Below, piece after piece: positions 1 to 8,032 of a stretch of 64,000 nt of DNA. How positions within the stretch are numbered: position 1 is the first letter of the stretch; each line of letters begins with the position of its first letter. This DNA comes from Foetidibacter luteolus (GTDB lineage Bacteria > Bacteroidota > Bacteroidia > Chitinophagales > Chitinophagaceae), in NCBI RefSeq assembly GCF_009650435.1, contig NZ_VVIP01000073.1, positions 1-64,000 on the forward strand, in the 5' to 3' direction. Both the position numbers and the translations under genes were made by a program. The notes beneath the pieces are model-generated. The model saw nothing but the letters and a program-made list of their open reading frames with translations. It did no database searches and was not told the DNA's origin.

Positions 1-12
1 CAACCGGCTGTC

Positions 13-120
13 GGGTGAGGGATTGAAGCGGATACCCCGGTGAAGGTATTGTGCGATGGCTTTTGTGCCGGAGTATGAGCGGAAAGCCCGACCCCTTGCG
101 ATAGCTTGGGGGCACCCCCA
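13..120 (+). repeat. interspersed repeat family A, copy 1
   Basis: First of eight copies in this window of an element of about 106 bases. In its plus orientation it opens with GGGTGAGGGATTGAAGCGG, continues through a CCGGAGTATGAGCGGAAAGCC block and closes with CTTGGGGGCACCCCC, a short self-complementary end. This copy lies just past the stop codon of the minus-strand peptidase and is followed by an A-rich tract. It is non-coding; the reading frames that cross it recur in every copy and are artefacts. Confidence 0.85.
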
Positions 121-158
121 AAAGCAAAAAAAAAAGAAAAAAATGTATTAGGTTCAGG

Positions 159-2042
159 TTACCTCAAAACCGGCAGTATAATCTTTGATGCATGCCCTGC
201 ATCGTGATAAATCTTTATATCACTTTTAATAAAGTCTTTGTCGCTGCAATGGTAAATGTCTACAAACTGCTGCGGGTTGCGGTCAACCAGTGGAAACCAT
301 GTGCTTTGCACCTGTATCATAATGCGGTGGCCCTTTTTAAAAGTGTGTGCTACATCGCCCAGTTCATACTTAACCTGCTCTATTTTTCCAGGGGTAAACG
401 CTACTGGGTTTTCAAAGCTTTTTCTAAACCTTCCGCGGAATACTTCGCCATGCACCAGCATCTGGTAGCCACCCATGGGGTATTGTTTAGCGGCATCTTT
501 TTCTGCATAAATATCCACTTCATTGTGAGATAACGTGTCTGGAAAAACGTCAATAAGTTTTACTGCAAAATCCGCGTCCGTGGTTGAAATTGCGGCTTGC
601 AGGTCTGCAATAACCGTTCCCGTTACGGTAACATCTTCGGCAAGTATAGGTGTGTTAAATACCAGTACATCGGGCCTGCGGGCTGCAAAGCGCTGGTCAT
701 CGGTCATGTATTCCCGTGTGCGGTTAAAGTGAACATCTTCTGTATAAGGTACAGGCTTGTGCGGGTCGCTGGTATAACTGCTGAAAGAAGTGGGGGCAGT
801 TGGCGCACTCCACGATAAGCCTTCGCCTGCCTGCAGGTAAATCGCTTTATCTTCCTTGCCCGCCGGTGGCCATGTTTCGTACTGCTTCCATGTGTTGGCG
901 CCGGTAATAAACACACTGGCTTCCGGAATTGCCGGTGCAGGGCCTTTGCCTTTTAAAAAGTAGTTGAAAAAAGGTATTTCAATCTGCTGCTGATACCATT
1001 CAGAAGTATTGGCGCCAAACTTAATATTGCCCAGGTGCGTGCCGTCTTTGCTGGCCCATTGCCCGTGGTACCAGGGGCCCATTACAATCTTGTTAAACGC
1101 TTTGCCTTTGTTGTTGGCTTCGGCGGAACGGTAAGCATTCCATGCGCCCCATTTATCTTCAGCGTCAAAATTACCACCCACCCAAAGCATGGCTGGCTGC
1201 AGGTTATGTGTAGCGTTACGTGCATCGCGGGCTTTCCACCAGGCATCGTAATTGGGGTGTGCCATCAGATCTTTCCAAAAAGCAATGCTGTCGCCCATCA
1301 GTTTGGTGAAATGGGGCAGAGCGCCTGTTTCAAGGTAAAATTTGTAATTGTCATGCGTATAGTATTCAAAGTTCTTGGGGCCAACTGTAGTGGGCACCGG
1401 TCTTGGCTTGCCGAATGATGAATAAAAATTAAACGCATCTAAAAAGAAAAAGGCGCCATTGTGATGAAAATCATCCCCGATAAACCAGTTGGTAACAGGC
1501 GCCTGCGGACTAACAGCTTTAAGCGCAGGGTGGTTGCTGGCAGCCGCCATGGTTGAATAAAAACCCGGGTACGAAATACCGAATACGCCTACATTGCCGT
1601 TGCTGCCAGGTACGTTTTTTATCAGCCAGTCAATGGCGTCGTAGGTATCGCTGGCTTCATCAATATCCTTCTCTTTTTTATGTGCATTAAAAGGCCTTAC
1701 GTTTACAAAATCCCCTTCGCTCATCCACCGGCCACGAACATCCTGGGTAACCATAATGTAACCTTCTTTCAGGTAGTTTAGCAGGTAGCTTTTCCAATAC
1801 GTCTTCCATTCTGTTGAACCGTAAGGTGCACAGGAGTAGGGCGTACGTGTAAGCAGCATAGGGTGTTTTTCAGTGCCGTCAACAGGGGCGTAAATACTCG
1901 TAAACAGTTTAATGCCATCCCGCATGGGTATGGTTATTTCTGTTTTGGTATAATGCTGCCTGAACCAAACTGAATCTGCGTCCTGCGAAAATGTAGCTGT
2001 TGATGATAACAGTAAAAGAAATGAAAAAACAAGTGTTCTCAT
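159..2042 (-). CDS. secreted CocE/NonD (S15-type) hydrolase, X-Pro dipeptidyl-peptidase-like
   Basis: A 627-residue alpha/beta hydrolase of the CocE/NonD and X-Pro dipeptidyl-peptidase (S15) family. Members cleave dipeptides after proline or hydrolyse acyl esters; which of these this one does cannot be read from sequence. A signal peptide covers residues 1-19 and ends at TFSQ, so it is exported to the periplasm. The nucleophile is Ser157 in GISYPG. A GGNFDAED stretch and GPWYHGQW fit the remaining Asp and His of the triad, and the C-terminal half (from about residue 420) is the jelly-roll cap typical of the family. Length and domain order are normal. The start is the Met before the hydrophobic signal core. 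No operon partner is visible; a family A repeat follows the stop. Confidence 0.9.
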   Translation of the reverse strand: MRTLVFSFLLLLSSTATFSQDADSVWFRQHYTKTEITIPMRDGIKLFTSIYAPVDGTEKHPMLLTRTPYSCAPYGSTEWKTYWKSYLLNYLKEGYIMVTQDVRGRWMSEGDFVNVRPFNAHKKEKDIDEASDTYDAIDWLIKNVPGSNGNVGVFGISYPGFYSTMAAASNHPALKAVSPQAPVTNWFIGDDFHHNGAFFFLDAFNFYSSFGKPRPVPTTVGPKNFEYYTHDNYKFYLETGALPHFTKLMGDSIAFWKDLMAHPNYDAWWKARDARNATHNLQPAMLWVGGNFDAEDKWGAWNAYRSAEANNKGKAFNKIVMGPWYHGQWASKDGTHLGNIKFGANTSEWYQQQIEIPFFNYFLKGKGPAPAIPEASVFITGANTWKQYETWPPAGKEDKAIYLQAGEGLSWSAPTAPTSFSSYTSDPHKPVPYTEDVHFNRTREYMTDDQRFAARRPDVLVFNTPILAEDVTVTGTVIADLQAAISTTDADFAVKLIDVFPDTLSHNEVDIYAEKDAAKQYPMGGYQMLVHGEVFRGRFRKSFENPVAFTPGKIEQVKYELGDVAHTFKKGHRIMIQVQSTWFPLVDRNPQQFVDIYHCSDKDFIKSDIKIYHDAGHASKIILPVLR

Positions 2043-2159
2043 GTGTTTGCGTTGAAGCGGATAAAGTTAAGGGATATGATAACATTAAGGTGATATTGAA
2101 AACATTGCATATATCATTCGCAAAGCGGTCAAATTAACCTTTATTGTTACAGAAACCGG

Positions 2160-2432
2160 TTACCTGTTGGTTAATTCCGCAAGTAGTTTACCGGTTTGTA
2201 TAATGCTATTGCGAAGTTTGTTGCGGTCTTGCCTGTTATCGTTCATTTGCTGGCGCAAATCTTCGTAGCGGGTATAAAAACCGGGCTCAACAAAAGCGTA
2301 CTTCCTAAGAATTGCAATAGCTTCTTCCAAAAGCGAAGACGCTTCCTGGTACAGCCTGAAAGTATAAGAGGGGTCAAGAAGATACTGTTTAATTTCGGTA
2401 AGCTTTATCAAATCTGCATTGCTGAATTTCAT
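2160..2432 (-). CDS. small helical protein of unknown function
   Basis: A 90-residue reading frame that I do not recognise. The composition is that of a soluble helical protein rich in Leu, Gln, Arg and Asn, with no signal peptide and no Cys pairs. It starts MKFSNADLIKL and stays charged and helical throughout, which argues for a real gene over a chance frame. It lies upstream of, and on the same strand as, the S15-type hydrolase with about 117 bases between, so co-transcription is possible but not shown. No function is assigned. Confidence 0.5.
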   Translation of the reverse strand: MKFSNADLIKLTEIKQYLLDPSYTFRLYQEASSLLEEAIAILRKYAFVEPGFYTRYEDLRQQMNDNRQDRNKLRNSIIQTGKLLAELTNR

Positions 2433-2521
2433 ACCGCTAAAATAATTATGGTTTATCGTAAAAATGCGTACTCTCTTTAATTTTTACTCGTGTACCATCT
2501 ATACTTGTAAATAATATTTCA

Positions 2522-2628
2522 GGGGGTGCCCCCAAGCTATCGCAAGGGGTCGGGCTTTCCGCTATTACTCCGGCACAAGGCAGCGCTGCGATGGCCTCAC
2601 CGGGGTAACCGCTTCAATCCCTCACCCT
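2522..2628 (-). repeat. interspersed repeat family A, copy 2
   Basis: A full-length family A copy in the minus orientation (GGGGGTGCCCCCAAGC first, CAATCCCTCACCC last). It sits in the 398-base gap between two divergent small genes. The rest of that gap (to 2830) is AT-rich and contains no gene or clear hairpin that I can see. Confidence 0.85.
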
Positions 2629-2830
2629 AAAGTGTAACACGCTAATTATTCAGTGTAAATAAAAAGAGCGGGCAACTTCAATGTTTAGCTTGGTGCAATC
2701 TTTAATATCAGTAGTTCGTAAATGGGTGAAAACCACAGCATATAGCAGCTAAAACACGTTCTGTAAGGCAGGTTGGCTTAAGTAGTTTTGACAGCGTAAA
2801 TCAACATGTTAAACACTAAAAAACTACACT

Positions 2831-3187
2831 ATGCCAACCATTCCCATTCCCGCCGACAGCGTGGTAGCCGAAATTGGAACTGAACTGGAAGCCCTGGAAT
2901 CCAGTGCTGCTTTAAGCGTAAACAGCAACGGTACCTTTAACCTAAGCCTCACGCTTAACCCAAGTTATTTCACTTACTATGGCGCAGCGCCCGGAACCAA
3001 TCTTGAGGCTGACCAACTGGCCCTTGTACTAACCCCTCCGTTCTCTGTTTCCCTGTCCAATCCTGTTGTAACCATTACCCGTACCAACCAGAACAGCACA
3101 CCCTCTGATGTGAAATTTACATTTGAGGTGATCGCCAACAATGTACCCGGTTTTGCCAGCCTGGAAAAACAAAAAAGCGGTAATTAA
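2831..3187 (+). CDS. small beta-rich protein of unknown function
   Basis: A 118-residue protein, start ATG after ACTACACT. I do not recognise the family. It has no signal peptide; the body alternates short Ser/Thr/Asn-rich and hydrophobic stretches (NGTFNLSLTLNPSYFTYYG, NPVVTITRTNQN) as expected for a beta-sandwich. The stop is 8 bases from the stop of the convergent clostripain-like protease, so the two genes form a tail-to-tail pair. Close linkage makes it a possible substrate or partner of that protease, but this is inference from position only. Confidence 0.55.
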   Translation: MPTIPIPADSVVAEIGTELEALESSAALSVNSNGTFNLSLTLNPSYFTYYGAAPGTNLEADQLALVLTPPFSVSLSNPVVTITRTNQNSTPSDVKFTFEVIANNVPGFASLEKQKSGN

Positions 3188-3194
3188 ACTACCG

Positions 3195-4460
3195 TTATAA
3201 GCTGTAATATTTCTCAAGGAATTCCAACCATTTTGAGTTTCTGTAGAATGATACAGTATTGCCGCTGCTTGTAAATTTGGTAAGAAAACTGTTGAAATGC
3301 TGCTCCTTTGTGGCCGGAAAATAAATGCCGGTCCCAAAGGGCGGCTTTTCAAAATTGCGGGATGCTGCTTGCGGGTAATAACTTTCATAAGGCCGCTGGC
3401 CTATATAGGGTGGTATAACATAAGCCTGCCGTATGGCGGCCGATAAGCGGTTAAACGGTAGCAAAAAATTACCGGCATCAAGTTGGGCAAGGCTTTCTGC
3501 AAATGAAATTATATCCACCATGTAATAAGGGGCAGCATTTTTTTGGTAGGGTATATCAAATGTGTATATACATGCCCTGGCGTCTTTAATTAGCTTTCTT
3601 ACAATAAAGGCTGCATTTTTTTCTTCAAGATGGGTTAATAATAAGGTAATGAAGTTCTCCGTTTCCTGCAACACTATATTGTAGGCGTGTAAGCTGGTAA
3701 AGAAAAGAGACAACGTCTCCAATTCATTGCTCACCAACAATGCATCTCCTTCTTTCATGGTATAACTAAACTCCGGTCTAAGGTTGTTTTTGATATTCTG
3801 GCACAGGGCCGGCGCATCAGCCCCTGGCAATGCGTGCAGCAGGCCGGCGTAGTCGTATATAAACTCCATTATCATTCCTTGCGCTGCCACGAGAAAGTTT
3901 ACACTATCCTTCAATGCGGCACAGGTATGTATGTTCTGCATCCAGCAATTCATCATTACCAGTAATTCCACTTTGCAGCCCAGCCCATTTGCGAAACAAT
4001 TGCTTATTTCATCCGCTGATAGGAAATTAAACGGCACACTGGCTGATGGCTGCGCTTTAAAAATGCTATATACTGAGCCGTGGCCCCAGGTTAACAGCAT
4101 TATCTGTTGCTTGTTAGTAACGGGTAGTTGTTTAAACAAGCTGGTAACCACCTGTTCTTTTGATGTTCCGGTACCTGGTTCCTGGGCTGCCATTTGTTCA
4201 AATTGATTATTGCCTGCCATCCCTGCCGGCATTAACCGTAACAGTACCACGCGTTGATGGATACCTGTATCTTCCATATAAATCACAAAGTATTGGTAAT
4301 CGTTGTACAGCCTGGCTGTCGCCAGTTCGTTCATCAATGCCTGCACTTTGCCGCCGGTATTTACAAGGCCTGTGTTGTAATTACTATTTTCGGTAATTTC
4401 AGCGTGAATCAAAATTATTACTGTCCACGGTAAAGGCTTATGGGTAAAAGAACCGCTCAT
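3195..4460 (-). CDS. clostripain-like (C11) caspase-fold cysteine protease
   Basis: A 421-residue protein of the clostripain family (C11, caspase-like fold), which cleaves after basic residues. The N-terminal strand PWTVIILIHAE matches the family's opening WTVLVYMNAD-type strand. The catalytic dyad is visible as His127 in LLTWGHGS and Cys172 in VMMNCWM. There is no signal peptide, so it probably acts in the cytoplasm, unlike secreted clostripains. The start is fixed by the need to keep WTVIILIH and lies at 4460, which is inside the start of the divergent sensor kinase: the two coding regions overlap by 21 bases head to head. The last 130 residues have no motif that I recognise. Activation normally requires self-cleavage; the site is not evident. 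Confidence 0.82.
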   Translation of the reverse strand: MSGSFTHKPLPWTVIILIHAEITENSNYNTGLVNTGGKVQALMNELATARLYNDYQYFVIYMEDTGIHQRVVLLRLMPAGMAGNNQFEQMAAQEPGTGTSKEQVVTSLFKQLPVTNKQQIMLLTWGHGSVYSIFKAQPSASVPFNFLSADEISNCFANGLGCKVELLVMMNCWMQNIHTCAALKDSVNFLVAAQGMIMEFIYDYAGLLHALPGADAPALCQNIKNNLRPEFSYTMKEGDALLVSNELETLSLFFTSLHAYNIVLQETENFITLLLTHLEEKNAAFIVRKLIKDARACIYTFDIPYQKNAAPYYMVDIISFAESLAQLDAGNFLLPFNRLSAAIRQAYVIPPYIGQRPYESYYPQAASRNFEKPPFGTGIYFPATKEQHFNSFLTKFTSSGNTVSFYRNSKWLEFLEKYYSL

Positions 4461-7418
4461 GTACTGTTATTTATAGGTATAGCGTATTGCTGCCAGGGCC
4501 AGTTGGATCAACATATTGCTTTTACAAAATATACACAAAAGGATGGCCTGTCAAGCTTCAACATAAAAAAGATTCACCAGGATAAGTTTGGGTTTTTATG
4601 GATAGCCACCCAGGATGGTTTAAGTTGTTTTGACGGAAAGAATTTTACCAGTTTCAACATGGCTACACCTGGCCTGCAACTCATAGGCCCGGATATACGG
4701 GATTTCCTGGAAGATTCTGCCAAAAACGAAATCTGGGTATTGGCGGCAACCGGGGGCATCTCCGTTTTCAATACGGCCACAAGAAAACTGCAGAGGAATA
4801 TCCCGGTACCTGTAACTGGTAATAATCAGTGGAACAGCGGTTTTCTAAAATGTGGTGGCCATATATGGGTGAGTGGCAGCACGGGCTTGAACATATATGA
4901 TATAAAAACCGGCGCCTGGCTTGGAGACCCCGGAAACCAGTCAGCGCCGGTCAGCAATGGCCAACGCTTTATCAGCAGAATGATAACCGACCCCTACGGT
5001 AATGTTTGGTGTTTTGCGGATAATAATGGCATTGAGATTTATAAACCTTTACCTGCGGTTAAACTACGTGATATCCATTTTAATGAACGTATTGCATTTT
5101 ATGATGCTGCCTTTATCAGCAGTACCGCTTTACTCATCGGCAGTGATAAGGGCTTACGGCTGCTTAACGTAAGCCCGGGCTATACGACCATCAAATTTGC
5201 CGCAAGCAAGGGTGCCATGGCTTCCCTGGCCAACCGGCAGGTTTTTGCCATTGCACCGCATGGCCAGGATATTCTGATCGCTTCGGGCGATGGGCTGTGC
5301 AGGCTTAATAAAGACCTTGTTATAGTGAAGAAATACACCGAGCCTGTACCTGCGAACGAGGAAGCCTGGATAAAATCAATAAGGTACATATACACGCAAA
5401 ACAGGCATTGCCTTTGGCTGGCCTGCAGGAATGGCGTTGCCAAAGCATATTTAATGGAACCGGCATTTACTGCTTTCTTTGATGATAAAAACCACCAGCA
5501 GCGGCTTGACAATGTTTTTGCAATAGAACCGGTTAATGGGTCAACGGTTTTTGCCGGGCTGGAACATGGCCTTAAAAAGGTAGATTACGCCAGCAAAGAC
5601 ATCATTAACATTGATGGGCAAAATTCTTACTATGGCATTGTAAAAGGGCCAAACAATGCTGTACTTGCCAGCAACCAGTCGGGCACATTCCTGCTTAAAA
5701 ACGACAGCGAGATTAAATTAAGCACTGCTTACCCAGAATTCGCGGGGCTCGATTTTGTACAGTACAACAGCGTAGCTTCCTATGGCGATACTTTATTTGT
5801 ACTTGGCTCTGAATCCATGGATGGTGTTGTAGCCTGGAACAGCAAGGCACATACTGTTGAAGTTATTAATACCACCAGCAAAACCCATAAGCTTGCCAGT
5901 GATATTGTAAACAGGGTATACAAAGACAAGACTGGGAGGTTGTGGGTGTTGTCAGACCAAATCATATCCCTGCTCAACAGCGATTTTTCAGTGCAACGGG
6001 AACTTTCTTACCACCGGTCTGCCAGCGATTCCGTGTTGTATTACTTTGATATCTGCGAAACAAAAAGCGGTTTCTGGATTGCCGCCTATGGCACAGGGTT
6101 GCTGCAACTGGATGATAAGTTTAACCTGGTGAAGGTTTATTCCAAGGCAAACGGGCTTTGTGATAACGGTGTTTACAAGCTGTTCAATTACAACGATTCA
6201 TTGCTGGTTGTTACCACCAACAATGGCCTTTCTACCTTTGATCTTGTTCATGAAAAATTTAAAAACTACTACTCCAAAGATGGGCTTCACAACGATGCCT
6301 TTGAAGAAAATGTTGGCCGCTTTTACAATGGGCTTATCTACGCCGGCGGCTTAAAAGGCTTTACTGTAATAGACCCGTCAAAATTTACCACTAACCCTTT
6401 GCCGCCACGTGTTTATTTTACTTCTGTTACAATACAGTATAAAAACGCAGTATCAGATACAACTGATGTTGAAATCGGGCGCCTGGTAATACCGGCGGAA
6501 TGGTTGCAAGCCAGTATCAAATTCTCAGCAATCAATTTTAGTGCGCCGGAACATGTAATGTACCAATACCGTATTGCCAACCAGGATTCATCGTGGGTAA
6601 ACCTTGGTCACCAGGATTTTATCAGCTTTATAGGTCTTTCGCCAGGGGATTATAACCTGCAGGTAAGGGCTATGAATGAAGATGGCTACTGGAGTGAGCC
6701 GCGACAACTTGTCCTTACTTTTTTACCGAAATGGTACCAGGCATGGTGGTTTAAAGCGCTGCTGGCTATTGCCGCGGCAGGGATACTATATGCCGTCTAC
6801 AGTTACCGAATAAGGCAGGTTAAAAAGCAACAGCAGATACGTAAGAACATAGCCAGCGACCTGCATGACGATATTGGCAATACGCTCAACAGTGTACGCA
6901 TGTTTACGCACCTTGCAGAAACATCGGAAGATAAAGAACCTTATTTCACGCTGATTAAAGATTCACTTAAGCAGGCTTCCGTTGGCCTGCGGGACATGAT
7001 CTGGGTGTTGGACGACAAACGGGATTCCGTTGATGAACTGATGGGGAGATTGAAAATGTTTGCAGCCCCTTTGGCCAATGCAGGCGGCGTAAATCTTTTT
7101 TTTGATGTACCTGATACAGCTTCCCGGTTGCTGCTGGGCAAAACAGAAAAACGTAACCTGTTACTGATAGCCAAAGAAGCTATTAGCAACAGCATTAAAT
7201 ATTCGGAATGCAATACCATAGCCATCACCTTTTACAAAACTGACGGCAAAAAAACTTTCACACTCAGTGATGACGGAAAAGGTTTTAAAACTGAGGACGT
7301 TGCCAGCGGTAACGGTCTTGGTAATATGCGTGACAGGGCTTTGCAGATTAAATATACTTTCAGTCTGCAATCTGCGCCGGGCCAAGGGACAAAAATAACT
7401 ATAACCTCAAAGCGTTGA
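4440..7418 (+). CDS. two-component sensor kinase with Reg_prop beta-propeller and HisKA_3
   Basis: A 992-residue membrane sensor kinase. Signal peptide at residues 1-20, then a large periplasmic region of Reg_prop propeller repeats (for example FGFLWIATQDGLSCFDG and GRLWVLSDQ) to about residue 650, a Y_Y_Y immunoglobulin-like domain to about 760, one transmembrane helix (WWFKALLAIAAAGILYAVYSY), a HisKA_3 dimerisation domain with phospho-acceptor His809 in SDLHDDIGN, and a HATPase domain (SNSIKYSE, DDGKGF, GNGLGNMRDRA). HisKA_3 kinases pair with LuxR/NarL-type regulators; none is adjacent, so it is an orphan here. Unlike classical hybrid sensors of polysaccharide loci it has no receiver or AraC output. 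The start overlaps the divergent C11 protease. Confidence 0.92.
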   Translation: MGKRTAHVLLFIGIAYCCQGQLDQHIAFTKYTQKDGLSSFNIKKIHQDKFGFLWIATQDGLSCFDGKNFTSFNMATPGLQLIGPDIRDFLEDSAKNEIWVLAATGGISVFNTATRKLQRNIPVPVTGNNQWNSGFLKCGGHIWVSGSTGLNIYDIKTGAWLGDPGNQSAPVSNGQRFISRMITDPYGNVWCFADNNGIEIYKPLPAVKLRDIHFNERIAFYDAAFISSTALLIGSDKGLRLLNVSPGYTTIKFAASKGAMASLANRQVFAIAPHGQDILIASGDGLCRLNKDLVIVKKYTEPVPANEEAWIKSIRYIYTQNRHCLWLACRNGVAKAYLMEPAFTAFFDDKNHQQRLDNVFAIEPVNGSTVFAGLEHGLKKVDYASKDIINIDGQNSYYGIVKGPNNAVLASNQSGTFLLKNDSEIKLSTAYPEFAGLDFVQYNSVASYGDTLFVLGSESMDGVVAWNSKAHTVEVINTTSKTHKLASDIVNRVYKDKTGRLWVLSDQIISLLNSDFSVQRELSYHRSASDSVLYYFDICETKSGFWIAAYGTGLLQLDDKFNLVKVYSKANGLCDNGVYKLFNYNDSLLVVTTNNGLSTFDLVHEKFKNYYSKDGLHNDAFEENVGRFYNGLIYAGGLKGFTVIDPSKFTTNPLPPRVYFTSVTIQYKNAVSDTTDVEIGRLVIPAEWLQASIKFSAINFSAPEHVMYQYRIANQDSSWVNLGHQDFISFIGLSPGDYNLQVRAMNEDGYWSEPRQLVLTFLPKWYQAWWFKALLAIAAAGILYAVYSYRIRQVKKQQQIRKNIASDLHDDIGNTLNSVRMFTHLAETSEDKEPYFTLIKDSLKQASVGLRDMIWVLDDKRDSVDELMGRLKMFAAPLANAGGVNLFFDVPDTASRLLLGKTEKRNLLLIAKEAISNSIKYSECNTIAITFYKTDGKKTFTLSDDGKGFKTEDVASGNGLGNMRDRALQIKYTFSLQSAPGQGTKITITSKR

Positions 7419-7491
7419 GTGTTGAGACAGCGCTATACATAGTCCACTTTTCGGTGGGCCTGCCTGCAAAAAAACAACCGGTTACACCTTC

Positions 7492-7597
7492 GGGTGAGGG
7501 ATTGAAGCGGTTACCCCGCTGAGGCCTTCGCAGCCCGGCCTTGTGGCGGAGTAATAGCGGAAAGCCCGGCCCCTTGCGATAGCTTGGGGACACCCCC
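7492..7597 (+). repeat. interspersed repeat family A, copy 3
   Basis: A full-length plus-oriented copy, 73 bases past the sensor kinase stop. It reads GGCGGAGTAATAGCGG where copies 1 and 8 have the CCGGAGTATGAGCGG variant, so the family has sub-types. Confidence 0.85.
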
Positions 7598-7740
7598 AAA
7601 AGCAAGTACGAAGGGTGAAGTACGAAGTACCTACTTATTTTAGATGTACAATGTGGGATGTACGATGTAAAAAGTACGAGTTACGAAGTGCGAAGTACCT
7701 GTAATATGTAAGATGTTTCAAGTGGGTTTACGATGTAAAC
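7598..7740. repeat. low-complexity GTACGAAGTAC / GATGTACGATGT tract
   Basis: Directly behind repeat copy A3 comes about 140 bases built of degenerate units resembling GTACGAAGTAC and ATGTACGATGT. The same kind of tract follows copy A8 at 39231-39358, so repeat plus tract seems to be a composite unit. The remainder of this 614-base gap (to 8032) is AT-rich leader sequence of the GH116 gene with nothing else recognisable. Confidence 0.6.
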
Positions 7741-8032
7741 AATACCCAACTATGTAAGAAGCTTTAATATAAGCCACCATTCACTATTCACCATTCACGA
7801 CTCGCCAGGCAAATACGTTGCGCATGTCTAAATAATACCACTTTTTTACAGTATCATATCAGTGCCGTATGCCTTATGCGGTTTGCTATATTCTTTTGTA
7901 GCAAAAAGCGTTTGCGATATTATTTTGACCATATCTTTATCCGGGGCGGCGTATGTTATAAACGATTGCGGCAGGTATTACACTCTAACAATATACAGTC
8001 TATATTTTCAACACAAACCATAAACGGTTGCT

